Origin: Bacteroidota bacterium
Lineage (GTDB): Bacteria > Bacteroidota > Bacteroidia > Flavobacteriales > Weeksellaceae
DNA: 64,000 nucleotides
Assembly: GCA_023460855.1 (NCBI GenBank)
Contig: JAEWOS010000017.1
Span: 1 to 64,000 of the forward strand
Reading direction: 5' to 3'
In this document: positions 56,885 to 64,000 of the stretch, piece by piece
How the letters are laid out: every line of letters starts with the position of its first letter
How positions within the stretch are numbered: position 1 is the first letter of the stretch
Made by a program: the position numbers and the translations under genes
The notes under the pieces: generated by a model
Seen by the model: the letters and a program-made list of their open reading frames with translations, nothing else
Databases searched by the model: none
What the model was told of the DNA's origin: nothing

Positions 56885-57181
56885 ATGAGTTCTGATGAGG
56901 TTTTAGGCCGACTTTTTCTAATTATTAGTATAGTTGTCTTTTCGTGGATCGTTACGCAGTTTTTGCTGTACATCATCCCGGTTCCGGAATTTCTGGAAAT
57001 TATTTTCGGTGTGTTCATCAATTTCAACCTGATCTGGTTTATTGTGCTGCCGGTTTTTCTGATCTTTTCCGTGTATTTTGTATGGAAGGATAAAAAACGT
57101 GGAATACCTGCACTCTTGCTGAATATCACAACCTGTTTGCTGTTTTTTAATGGCGATACAGTTCTTAGAATTATTCAATAA
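56885..57181 (+). CDS. small membrane protein downstream of the Cys-rich gene
   Basis: 98 residues from ATG 56885; the open frame extends upstream into the 56424 gene, but the first ATG after its stop is the natural start. Three membrane helices (about residues 7-27, 35-60 and 74-90). No known family. It lies 11 bp past the Cys-rich gene, so both are likely co-transcribed. Confidence 0.6.
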   Translation: MSSDEVLGRLFLIISIVVFSWIVTQFLLYIIPVPEFLEIIFGVFINFNLIWFIVLPVFLIFSVYFVWKDKKRGIPALLLNITTCLLFFNGDTVLRIIQ

Positions 57182-57246
57182 TTTTTCCTATGATGTTATA
57201 GATTAGGAAATTTTGTGAGTCCTGCGGCATAAGCCTTGTTGCAGAT

Positions 57247-58263
57247 ATGGCAACATTAAAGAATAGGATTATGGCAAATTTGGTTTTGAAAAAAGAACAT
57301 GAGGTAGGTTTAGGTGGTGTTCCGATCGGTACGGCATTTGAAAAAATTTCTGATAGTGAAGCACAGATGGTGCTGGAAACGGCGTGGGATTCCGGAGTCC
57401 GTTATTTTGATACTTCGCCATGGTACGGACTGACCTTAGGTGAAAGGCGCTTTGGCGAATTTTTGAAAGAGAAAAATAGGGACGAATTTATCTTTTCAAC
57501 AAAAATAGGAAGGCTTTTTACACCGGTGGAAAAGTCAGAGGTTCCGAAAACCATGTGGAAAGAGCCGCTGAATTTTGATTTCGAACACGACTATACTTAT
57601 GACGGCGTGAAGAAATCTATAGAAGAAAGTCTGGAACGAAGCGGCCTTGATTATATAGACATTGTATATGTGCACGACCTTTCTGAAGATCAGGTGGGCG
57701 ACCGCTATGATTTTCATTTGGACAAAGCAAAGAAAGGCGCTTTCAAAGTGCTTTCTGAACTTAGAGACGAAGGCGTCATTAAATCGTGGGGAATGGGCGT
57801 AAATAAAATTGAACCAATTCTCGATTGTTTAAAAGCCGCAGATCCTGATATATGCCTGTCCGCAACACAATATTCTATTTTGGAACATGAAGATGCTTGT
57901 GACAGATTGCTCAAAGCAGTTAAGAAAGCCGGTGTAAAACTGGTTTCCGGAACCGGGTATAATTCTGGGTTTATTAATGGCCGCAACCGCTACAATTACA
58001 AACCGGTTATTCCTAAAGGAATGAAAGAAAAGCGCGATCAGATTTCCAAAATTGCGAAGCAGCATGGAATTGAGATTGTGGATGCAGCTTTGCAGTTTGT
58101 TCTTGCAGCAGAGGAATTTGTTTCGATTATTCCTGGTGCGAGCAAACCACAACAGGTAAAAGACAACATCCGGGCCTGGAAAACCAAGATTCCGAAAGAA
58201 TTCTGGACAGAATTAAAGTCAAAATGCCTGATTTATGATAAAGCACAGATTCCGGAAAGCTAA
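57247..58263 (+). CDS. aldo/keto reductase
   Basis: 338 residues (an internal ATG at 57271 would give 330). The TIM barrel shows GVRYFDTSPWYGLTLGERRF (Asp and Tyr of the catalytic tetrad), FIFSTKIGRLF (Lys), and IVYVHDL (His). The NADPH-binding C-terminus is AEEFVSIIPGASKPQQVKDN. The enzyme reduces a carbonyl with NADPH, but no substrate is evident. Similar to D-threo-aldose 1-dehydrogenase-type AKRs. It shares a bidirectional terminator with the convergent htpG. Confidence 0.92.
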   Translation: MATLKNRIMANLVLKKEHEVGLGGVPIGTAFEKISDSEAQMVLETAWDSGVRYFDTSPWYGLTLGERRFGEFLKEKNRDEFIFSTKIGRLFTPVEKSEVPKTMWKEPLNFDFEHDYTYDGVKKSIEESLERSGLDYIDIVYVHDLSEDQVGDRYDFHLDKAKKGAFKVLSELRDEGVIKSWGMGVNKIEPILDCLKAADPDICLSATQYSILEHEDACDRLLKAVKKAGVKLVSGTGYNSGFINGRNRYNYKPVIPKGMKEKRDQISKIAKQHGIEIVDAALQFVLAAEEFVSIIPGASKPQQVKDNIRAWKTKIPKEFWTELKSKCLIYDKAQIPES

Positions 58264-58285
58264 AACTAAACTTTTAGTTTGGAAA

Positions 58286-58320
58286 CAAAAAAAGCCAGCT
58301 TCAATAGGAGCTGGCTTTAT
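58286..58320. terminator. bidirectional terminator between the aldo/keto reductase and htpG
   Basis: A perfect 10-bp stem AAAGCCAGCT (58291-58300) and AGCTGGCTTT (58309-58318) with an 8-nt loop. A-run on the left and T-rich on the right, so it can work for both convergent genes. Confidence 0.9.
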
Positions 58321-58335
58321 AATATTTAAGTTTGC

Positions 58336-60234
58336 TTAGGATTGCTGCGCTAATTTTTCATAGCTGCGCTTAATAAACTCCGTCAGTTCTTTTCCTTTTA
58401 GCAAATTTTGCGAAAGCTTGGCTAAATCCAAGGCATCGCTGATTTTGGAATTTTTCTGATCTGCATCTTCGTTCTTCAGAATTTCGGTTGCGAGATTGCT
58501 GTTGGTATTAACCACGAGATTATACATTTCCGGGAAACCGCCCATGCCGAACATTCCGCCGCCACCCGTTGCCTGCATATCTTTCATCCTGCGCATAAAT
58601 TCCGGCTGTGTAATTACAAATGGCGCATCTGTGCTGTCCATGTCTTCAAGCTGAACCGTAAATTTAGAATCGGTAATCGCTTCCTCAACGGTTTTCTTCA
58701 GATTTTCTTTTTCTTCGTCTGTCAGTTTGGAAATCGCCGGCTCATCTTTTTTGATCAGATTGTTAATGTGATCCGCATCAACTCTCGCAAACTGTACTTT
58801 CTCTTTCGAACCTTCCAGTTTCTGAATTAAGTGAGGCACAATAGGAGAATCCAGCAAAAGAACTTCGTAACCCTTGGCATTTGCAGCTTCAATATAGGAG
58901 TGTTGATCATGCTCATTATTTGCGTACAGAATTACAAAATTTCCGTCTTTGTCAGTCTGGTTCTGCTTTAGTTTTTCTTCCAGTTCATTCCAGAGGTAGA
59001 ATTTACCGTCAGTTGTTGGATACAGCGCAAATTTGTCTGATTTTTCGAAGAACTTGTCTTCGGTTACCATTCCGTATTCAATAACGATTTTGATGTCATT
59101 CCACTTCTGCTCATAATCCTCACGGTTTTCATTCAGCAGAGATGCCATTTTATCTGCTACTTTTTTCGTAATATATGAAGAAATCTTTTTCACGGCACCA
59201 TCAGCCTGAAGATAAGATCTGGAAACGTTCAGCGGAATATCCGGAGAATCGATTACACCGCGAAGCAGCGTCAGGAAATCAGGTACAATTCCCTTCACTT
59301 CATCGGTTACAAAAACCTGATTCTGATACAGCTGAATTTTGTCTTTCTCGATGTTCAGGTTGTTGGCAAGTTTAGGGAAGAACAGAATTCCGGTCAGGTT
59401 AAATGGATAATCTACGTTCAGGTGAATGTTGAACAGCGGTTCCTCAAACTGCATCGGATACAGTTCATGATAGAATTTTGAATAATCTTCCGGTGTTAAT
59501 GCACTTGGCGTTTGCGTCCACGCCGGATTCGGATTGTTAATGATGTTGTCAACTTCTTTGGTCTCTGCCACGGCATCTTCCGGAGCATCTTCAGGCAGAT
59601 CCACAGTTTCTGTTTTTGTCCCGAATTTGATCGGAACCGGCATGAACTTGTTGTATTTGAGCAAAAGTTCGCGGATTCTGTGCTCTTCCAGAAATTCAGT
59701 GGAATCTTCTGCGATATGAAGGATGATTTCCGTTCCGCGTTCAGTTCTGCGGTCAGTTTCTTCAAGCGTAAATTCCGGACTGCCGTCGCAAACCCAGTGT
59801 ACTGCGCTTTCGCCTTCTTTATACGATTTTGTAAGGATTTCGACCTGATCTGCAACCATGAAGGCAGAGTAGAATCCCAAACCGAAATGGCCTATTATTC
59901 CCGTTTCCTTGGCGGAATCTTTATATTTTTCCAGAAATTCTTCTGCACCGGAAAACGCAACCTGATTGATGTATTTTTCCACTTCTTCAGCGGTCATTCC
60001 GACACCCTGATCGCAAATGTGAAGCGTTTTGTTTTCCCTGTCGATTTTTACTTCGATCTGCGGAGTTCCGTATTCTACTTTTGCTTCTCCTATCGTTGTC
60101 AGATGCTTTAGTTTCAGTGTTGCATCTGTTGCATTGGAGATTAGTTCACGCAGGAAAATTTCGTGGTCGCTGTAAAGAAATTTTTTAATCAGCGGAAAGA
60201 TATTTTCTACCGATACATTAATTTTTCCTTTCAT
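58336..60234 (-). CDS. htpG: molecular chaperone HtpG (Hsp90)
   Basis: 632 residues. The N-terminal GHKL ATPase has LRELISNATDATLKLK (ATP and Asn/Asp contacts), ICDQGVGMTAEEVEKYINQV, IGHFGLGFYSAFMVAD and RTERGTEIILHI. The middle domain includes PLNVSRSYLQADGAVKKI, and the C-terminal dimer domain ends with the LKGKELTEFIKRSYEKLAQQ tail. It helps fold and protect client proteins under stress. No clear TAnnTTTG match directly upstream; only a TTTATTTG-like sequence. Confidence 0.97.
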   Translation of the reverse strand: MKGKINVSVENIFPLIKKFLYSDHEIFLRELISNATDATLKLKHLTTIGEAKVEYGTPQIEVKIDRENKTLHICDQGVGMTAEEVEKYINQVAFSGAEEFLEKYKDSAKETGIIGHFGLGFYSAFMVADQVEILTKSYKEGESAVHWVCDGSPEFTLEETDRRTERGTEIILHIAEDSTEFLEEHRIRELLLKYNKFMPVPIKFGTKTETVDLPEDAPEDAVAETKEVDNIINNPNPAWTQTPSALTPEDYSKFYHELYPMQFEEPLFNIHLNVDYPFNLTGILFFPKLANNLNIEKDKIQLYQNQVFVTDEVKGIVPDFLTLLRGVIDSPDIPLNVSRSYLQADGAVKKISSYITKKVADKMASLLNENREDYEQKWNDIKIVIEYGMVTEDKFFEKSDKFALYPTTDGKFYLWNELEEKLKQNQTDKDGNFVILYANNEHDQHSYIEAANAKGYEVLLLDSPIVPHLIQKLEGSKEKVQFARVDADHINNLIKKDEPAISKLTDEEKENLKKTVEEAITDSKFTVQLEDMDSTDAPFVITQPEFMRRMKDMQATGGGGMFGMGGFPEMYNLVVNTNSNLATEILKNEDADQKNSKISDALDLAKLSQNLLKGKELTEFIKRSYEKLAQQS

Positions 60235-60368
60235 ATGATGATTTAATTTTCTGCATTTTTCTCAAATAAAATACCATCATCAATGTGGTGACATTTTGGC
60301 AATCCCCACTTTCTAATATTTTCAAATTCACTTGCTTAAAAATCAATTCAATAAGGTATAGTTATTGA

Positions 60369-60872
60369 TTGCTGCAAAAAAAAAATAACAAAGTGTCTCA
60401 GAAAAGACCCTGGAATTCATTTGACAGTCTGGCGGATTGGTTTTCCAATTTTGCCGGAAATAAGTACACTTTTTACGCCGCCGGTATTCTGGTTCTATTG
60501 TGGGGTGCGGCCTATCCGCTGTTTATTGAGTTCAGCCATTGGGAAGTCGCGTTTACCCTCACCACCAATATCATTACTTTCCTGATGGTGTTTCTAATTC
60601 AAAAATCGCAGAATAAAGATTCGAAAGCCATTCAAATTAAACTCAACGAACTGATTGCCGCGCACGAAAAAGCCAGCAACAGAATTGTGGACATTGAAGA
60701 CCTAACGGAAAAGGAACTCGACAAACTTCACAAATATTATGAGAAGCTATCTGAACTTTCCCAAGAAGACAATGATCTGCACAAGTCACATTCCATAGAC
60801 GCCGCTGAAGACAATCAGGAGCATAAAAACCGTAATCTGGAAATCCAGAAAAAGATAGAGGACGAAGAATGA
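60369..60872 (+). CDS. low-affinity iron permease family protein
   Basis: 167 residues if it starts at TTG 60369, or 159 from GTG 60393. Two membrane helices (about residues 35-52 and 62-82). FSNFAGNKYTFYAAGILVLL and AFTLTTNIITFLMVFLIQKS with KDSKAIQIKLNELI are the typical blocks of the low-affinity iron permease family (PF04120-like). The C-terminal 70 residues are an acidic coiled coil. Despite the family name (yeast Fet4-like), transport by the short bacterial proteins is not proven. Confidence 0.85.
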   Translation: MLQKKNNKVSQKRPWNSFDSLADWFSNFAGNKYTFYAAGILVLLWGAAYPLFIEFSHWEVAFTLTTNIITFLMVFLIQKSQNKDSKAIQIKLNELIAAHEKASNRIVDIEDLTEKELDKLHKYYEKLSELSQEDNDLHKSHSIDAAEDNQEHKNRNLEIQKKIEDEE

Positions 60873-60900
60873 CGCCTATCTTCTCATAAAATCGGCGTTG

Positions 60901-60919
60901 TGCAAAATCTCCAGACTTT
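60901..60919 (+). repeat. 19-bp repeat, copy 1
   Basis: TGCAAAATCTCCAGACTTT matches TGCAAAATCTCCTGGCTTT at 62309-62327 in 17 of 19 bases. Both lie upstream of a leader-type cassette. No gene is seen between 60873 and 61090. Confidence 0.5.
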
Positions 60920-61035
60920 ACAATAGCAACTCCTCAATCCACCCTTTTTTCTTCTCTACCATATGAAGAATTCAACATTTGTTATTTAGTATGATAACAA
61001 ATTGACGGTATTTTATTGTTTATAATCGCAAACTA

Positions 61036-61081
61036 TTGCATAGTTTTAATTTTAGTTTTACGCCACTAAACAATTTAAAAC
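61036..61081 (+). promoter_or_regulatory. shared leader element, copy L3
   Basis: TTGCATAG then TTTTAA, TTTTAG and TTTTA, then CGCCACTAAAC and TTAAAAC. One hexamer differs from L1/L2. Start at 61091. Confidence 0.65.
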
Positions 61082-61090
61082 TTTTTTATT

Positions 61091-61591
61091 GTGAAAAAAT
61101 TATTTTTGGTGGCAGCATCCATTGCGATTATTAGTTGTTCTGACAGGGCAGAATATGTTTCCCAAGAAAATAGCGTTCTGAAAGTAAATCCAACAAAGGT
61201 TGAAAGACGTAAGCCAGGTTATATATTTATTGGAATTTTTGAAGTCACAATTCATAGGGCAAGCAGAAATTGTACGTCAGGATTCGGATTTTGTGACTTT
61301 GAATGGTTTCCGGACATTAATCCTCCTGTAATTCCACCGTTCACTTTCCCAGATTTAGGAGATGTTGGAGGACGAAGGACTGTAGATGTTCATAAGGATG
61401 GTAATGGACGTTATTTTTTTGATGTAGATGCGACTACAGCGGTAGAAGAAGCACCTGATTTGATAGTTGATCAAGATATTATGGCTAAGAAAGAGGGAGA
61501 AATTACACTCATCATAAAAGCAGGCTCATATAGTTTTGATCCTTCAATAGATGAGTTTGGCGCTTATCGAATATATTTAAGTCATGAATAA
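61091..61591 (+). CDS. hypothetical lipoprotein with GTG start
   Basis: 166 residues starting with GTG right after a leader element (L3). The signal MKKLFLVAASIAIISCSD has Cys16 as the lipid site. The mature part is rich in Pro, Gly and aromatic residues (FEWFPDINPPVIPPFTFPDL) and has two Cys (RNCTSGFGFCDF). Residues 100-165 show a beta pattern. It shares a base with the thioredoxin-like gene (stop/start overlap), so both are translated together. No family was recognised. Confidence 0.7.
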   Translation: MKKLFLVAASIAIISCSDRAEYVSQENSVLKVNPTKVERRKPGYIFIGIFEVTIHRASRNCTSGFGFCDFEWFPDINPPVIPPFTFPDLGDVGGRRTVDVHKDGNGRYFFDVDATTAVEEAPDLIVDQDIMAKKEGEITLIIKAGSYSFDPSIDEFGAYRIYLSHE

Positions 61592-62217
61592 TGAATTTTT
61601 TTTTCCTTTTTATTCTCATTTTTTTTTCCTTTGTTTGTTCTGCACAGGAAAGGTTCAATTATTACAAAATTGACACTGTCCAGGTAAATAATTTGAGTAC
61701 ATTAAAGAAACGTAGTTTTTATCAAACTAATGATTCTAAAGAATTATTATTTTATATCAAAAATTCTGACAGAAAGTACAAATTAATTTTTACATTCACA
61801 CATTGGTGCAAACCCTGCAAAGTGATGCACCCTAAAGTACTTTCCTTAAAAGAAAATAAAGATTTAGATATTTTTTTCCTCACAGATGCTTACGATGGAA
61901 GGGACTTCTTATCCACAGAAAAGTACTTGGATGAAATTGGAAATGTTTCACCTATTTTTTCTCTTGGGGATAACAGTAGATTTATGAATAACAGAAAGAA
62001 ATATGATTATTTTATTTATGATCCTAAAAAGCAGAAAAAAGTGAAAGTAAATCGATACGATTTTTTTATTCAAAATTTAATTCCTAACCATCATGATTAT
62101 GGTTATTCATTATTGGTCTTGTACAACCAAAAAAATCAGCCCGTTTATGCATCTACCTTCAAAGAAACTGATGAGCAGATAATGAAAAAGATAAAAGCGA
62201 TAATTGATAACCAATAA
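61591..62217 (+). CDS. secreted thioredoxin-fold protein
   Basis: 208 residues. A signal peptide (MNFFFLFILIFFSFVCSAQ) directs export. FTHWCKPCKVMHPKVLSLKE contains CKPC (Cys73 and Cys76), the redox-active motif of thioredoxin-like proteins, in normal context with the Lys and Pro following. The rest (DLDIFFLTDAYDGRDFL, YDYFIYDPKKQK) fits a reduced thioredoxin fold. The gene is AT-rich. It likely reduces or forms disulfides in proteins in the periplasm, perhaps those of the adjacent lipoprotein or the Cys-rich secreted proteins nearby. Confidence 0.82.
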   Translation: MNFFFLFILIFFSFVCSAQERFNYYKIDTVQVNNLSTLKKRSFYQTNDSKELLFYIKNSDRKYKLIFTFTHWCKPCKVMHPKVLSLKENKDLDIFFLTDAYDGRDFLSTEKYLDEIGNVSPIFSLGDNSRFMNNRKKYDYFIYDPKKQKKVKVNRYDFFIQNLIPNHHDYGYSLLVLYNQKNQPVYASTFKETDEQIMKKIKAIIDNQ

Positions 62218-62234
62218 TTTTTAGTGATACCAGG

Positions 62235-62266
62235 AAGATCCTTCATTTGAGATTATGAAGGATCTT
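62235..62266 (+). terminator. terminator after the thioredoxin-like gene
   Basis: Perfect 12-bp stem AAGATCCTTCAT / ATGAAGGATCTT with an 8-nt loop; the following bases are CTTATTT then A-rich, so the T-tract is weak on the plus strand. Confidence 0.7.
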
Positions 62267-62308
62267 CTTATTTAAAAAAAAGACTGAAAAAGTATGTTTC
62301 CACGCTCC

Positions 62309-62327
62309 TGCAAAATCTCCTGGCTTT
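62309..62327 (+). repeat. 19-bp repeat, copy 2
   Basis: TGCAAAATCTCCTGGCTTT, matching 60901-60919 at 17 of 19 positions. Confidence 0.5.
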
Positions 62328-62452
62328 GTGGTGCAAACAAATTAACACTTCAATAGATCTCTCCGAAACCTTTATATAATGAAATTTCCACTCTTCACAT
62401 CTTATCTCATTATATAATACCCTTAGTAGCTGCAACTGCCCATCAGCTGTTT

Positions 62453-62659
62453 TCAACTTTGCGTTTGCGCAAAATCTTTCTTGAGAAGCGCATAGTATTT
62501 CCGGTACTTTTCGTTTTTCACAAAGCCCAGTTTTTGCTCAAATTGTTCTCTTTTCTGTGAACAGGAATCGTCGTAAGGTTCGTAAAAATTTTGAGTGTTT
62601 TCCCACGTATAGTATGTTCCCTGCTCTGCACTCGCTATCTGGAAGAGGATGCAGAAGGA
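62453..62659 (-). pseudogene. remnant of a small secreted protein gene
   Basis: The minus strand frame reads SFCILFQIASAEQ and then a Tyr/Glu/Lys-rich body (WENTQNFYEPYDDSCSQKRE, KNEKYRKYYALLKKDF) of about 55 residues ending at TGA. The hydrophobic start looks like the end of a signal peptide, but an in-frame stop at 62660-62662 and lack of an ATG indicate that the 5' end is lost. Not expressed as a normal gene. Confidence 0.45.
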
Positions 62660-62739
62660 TTATAAAAAAATTAAATCCTCACCTATAATTTAGAATCCGT
62701 ATAAATTAAACACAAATTCCAGGAATTTTAAACAAAGTA

Positions 62740-62791
62740 TTGCATAGTTTCAGTTTTAGTTTTAGTTTTAGTTTTATCACTAATTCTAAAA
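62740..62791 (+). promoter_or_regulatory. shared leader element, copy L4, expanded repeats
   Basis: TTGCATAG then TTTCAG, TTTTAG x3 and TTTTA, then ATCACTAATTC. It has two more hexamer units than L1 and L2, which suggests change of copy number by slippage. The gene starts at 62800. Confidence 0.65.
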
Positions 62792-62799
62792 TTAATTAA

Positions 62800-64000
62800 A
62801 TGAAAAAATATTATGTATTAGTGTGGGCTATTGTAGCATTGTTTTTTATTCGCTCTTGTGTGAACCATAATATTAGTGAAGACCAAGAAATAAAGCAAAA
62901 AAATATCGAAAAATTAAATAGCATCAACTCTGCAAGGTTACAGCTCGCGCCATTAACCACTAATGGAGGGAATCTATCACTAACATCTAACCAAATAAAT
63001 CAATTATATCAGCTTACGGGCTCCTCTCAGATTGAAACTTTGCGAAATTTAGTGCTTTATTCGAAAGGTAATGAAGATGGCTCCACAGAAGTTAATATTT
63101 CCAATGTGCTGGGGATTTCAATATTTCAATACGTAGGGATTAATTTGCAACACCAGTTTTTTCAAAATATAGATGGCTCATTTCAGGTTATTCCTGAATT
63201 GACTAGCTCATCATTTGGAGTAACAGAAGACGAAACGAACTTTGCCGTACTAGTAAGTGAAATTTATAGGAATAATAGTATTACAACTTACAATGTTCTT
63301 AACCATTCAGTTTATGATAGTAAACCAAAATCATTGATAAACAATGTTATGATCGATTTCACACCATCATATCAATTGTTGGACAAAAGAGCGGTCTATA
63401 TCGCTTCCAGATTAAAATTATCACAAAATCCGAATCTATCTGATGATTTTACTGGTGTTTCTCGTGCATTGTCAGTTCCATGCAGAAAATGCGGACAAGT
63501 AAATGCTACAGGTTCATGTGAAGTTGATTTAAGTAATAATAGTTGTGTAGATCGAGATACGCAAAGTCCTGAAAATCCTAACGGTAATGAGTTTGAAGAT
63601 CCACCCATGTGCCCACGATATGGCGCAAGTTCAACCTTGGGTAGCAGCTACTCCAATTATTTTGACAATTCTAAGATGTACGGATTCAGAGATAATGTTC
63701 TTGAACGGAGCAATGTAGGGATGAAATACTATATGTTTTACTATCAAACGAGCTTTTATAAGGTTGAGTACGATTTCGCTGATGCCTTAAAAATTGCTTT
63801 CGCGTTGCCGGATATTTACAATTTGTATGATAATATTATGAACAACAATACAAATGCTTACATTTTTGACGATACGGCCGTGAATAAGCTAACAGAGATA
63901 TTAGATATTTTGATTAGTAAGAACTCTCAAAATGAAAATTTAGTTTCGATATTCAATTTTGTCAAGGAAGATGTTGCATTTTTAAAAAACAGAAAAATAG
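62800..64000 (+). CDS. large lipoprotein of unknown function, partial
   Basis: The open frame starts at ATG 62800 and runs off the right edge, 400 codons so far. The signal MKKYYVLVWAIVALFFIRSC points to lipidation at Cys20. The N-terminal region is Asn/Ser/Gln-rich. Near residues 226-250 a Cys cluster (CRKCGQVNATGSCEVDL then CVDRDTQSPENP, and later MCPRYG) might bind metal or make disulfides. The rest has Tyr/Phe/Asn-rich segments. No family is recognised. It has a leader element (L4) like three other cassette genes. The end is unknown. Confidence 0.7.
   Translation, partial: MKKYYVLVWAIVALFFIRSCVNHNISEDQEIKQKNIEKLNSINSARLQLAPLTTNGGNLSLTSNQINQLYQLTGSSQIETLRNLVLYSKGNEDGSTEVNISNVLGISIFQYVGINLQHQFFQNIDGSFQVIPELTSSSFGVTEDETNFAVLVSEIYRNNSITTYNVLNHSVYDSKPKSLINNVMIDFTPSYQLLDKRAVYIASRLKLSQNPNLSDDFTGVSRALSVPCRKCGQVNATGSCEVDLSNNSCVDRDTQSPENPNGNEFEDPPMCPRYGASSTLGSSYSNYFDNSKMYGFRDNVLERSNVGMKYYMFYYQTSFYKVEYDFADALKIAFALPDIYNLYDNIMNNNTNAYIFDDTAVNKLTEILDILISKNSQNENLVSIFNFVKEDVAFLKNRKI

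Larger units (their letters stand above)
62218..62799. other. gene-free stretch with terminator, gene remnant and leader
   Basis: It contains the terminator at 62235-62266, one copy of a 19-bp repeat (62309-62327), a minus-strand gene remnant (62453-62659) and leader L4 (62740-62791). The rest shows no supported gene. Confidence 0.6.

Noticed and set aside
59512..60111. Plus-strand frame of 199 codons
   Set aside because: Antisense to the htpG N-terminal domain; Phe/Arg-rich shadow typical of reversed coding sequence.
62268..62456. Minus-strand frame of 62 codons
   Set aside because: No signal, no family pattern, and it overlaps a terminator region and the end of a remnant gene in another frame.

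Overview
The window looks like a chromosome segment of a low-GC flavobacterium (Bacteroidota, most likely Weeksellaceae, near Chryseobacterium/Kaistella). This rests on the TAnnTTTG -7 promoter elements before many genes, the rarity of Shine-Dalgarno sequences, a GLPGLI-family protein, lipoproteins with Bacteroidota-style lipoboxes, and the rpsL-rpsG-fusA-rpsJ order. The genus is inferred, not proven.

Layout. 1-4.8 kb (minus strand): ExbD (cut by the window edge), ExbB, leucyl-tRNA synthetase and a small lipoprotein. 4.8-36.6 kb: a surface-polysaccharide locus of about 31 kb in three blocks. Block A (minus, 12687 down to 5587) is a tight operon of GT2, acyltransferase-3, two GT4s, two hexapeptide acyltransferases, a DUF1648 protein and Kdo transferase WaaA. 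Block B (plus, 12874-19058) is a seven-gene acyl-modification cassette: methyltransferase, FkbH-like HAD protein, acyl carrier protein, MaoC hydratase, SDR reductase, MBOAT O-acyltransferase and an SGNH-like partner. Its layout recalls a dlt system in which another enzyme loads the carrier. Block C (minus, 36547 down to 19050) has a polyprenyl-phosphate-type GT2 with a polytopic partner, the Wzm/Wzt ABC exporter, an FkbM methyltransferase, about ten more GT2 enzymes, a Caps_synth-type transferase and an asparagine synthase homologue. The glycan is probably built in the cytosol, exported by Wzm/Wzt and decorated by acyl, methyl and amide groups. No priming transferase and no nucleotide-sugar genes are present here.

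36.7-48.8 kb: housekeeping genes, namely HtrA/Do protease, a U32 (TrhP-like) protein with a ferredoxin and 5-formyl-THF cyclo-ligase, a putative one-membrane-pass regulator with a lipoprotein, an Ala-rich lipoprotein, a TrmH/SpoU methyltransferase, ChrA, RmuC, a YciI-like lipoprotein, nicotinate phosphoribosyltransferase and Dps. 49-52.5 kb: rpsL-rpsG-fusA-rpsJ under a near-consensus promoter.

52.5-57.2 kb and 60.9-64 kb are accessory. They hold short secreted proteins and lipoproteins in small cassettes, several led by the same element (TTGCATAG followed by TTTTAG hexamers), separated by a terminator family and a 20-bp palindromic repeat. A copy of the rpsJ 3' end lies 3.4 kb downstream of rpsJ. 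Between these two accessory stretches sit an aldo/keto reductase, HtpG and a low-affinity iron permease-family protein. The last gene, a large lipoprotein, runs off the window. No tRNA, rRNA, insertion sequence or CRISPR array was recognised.
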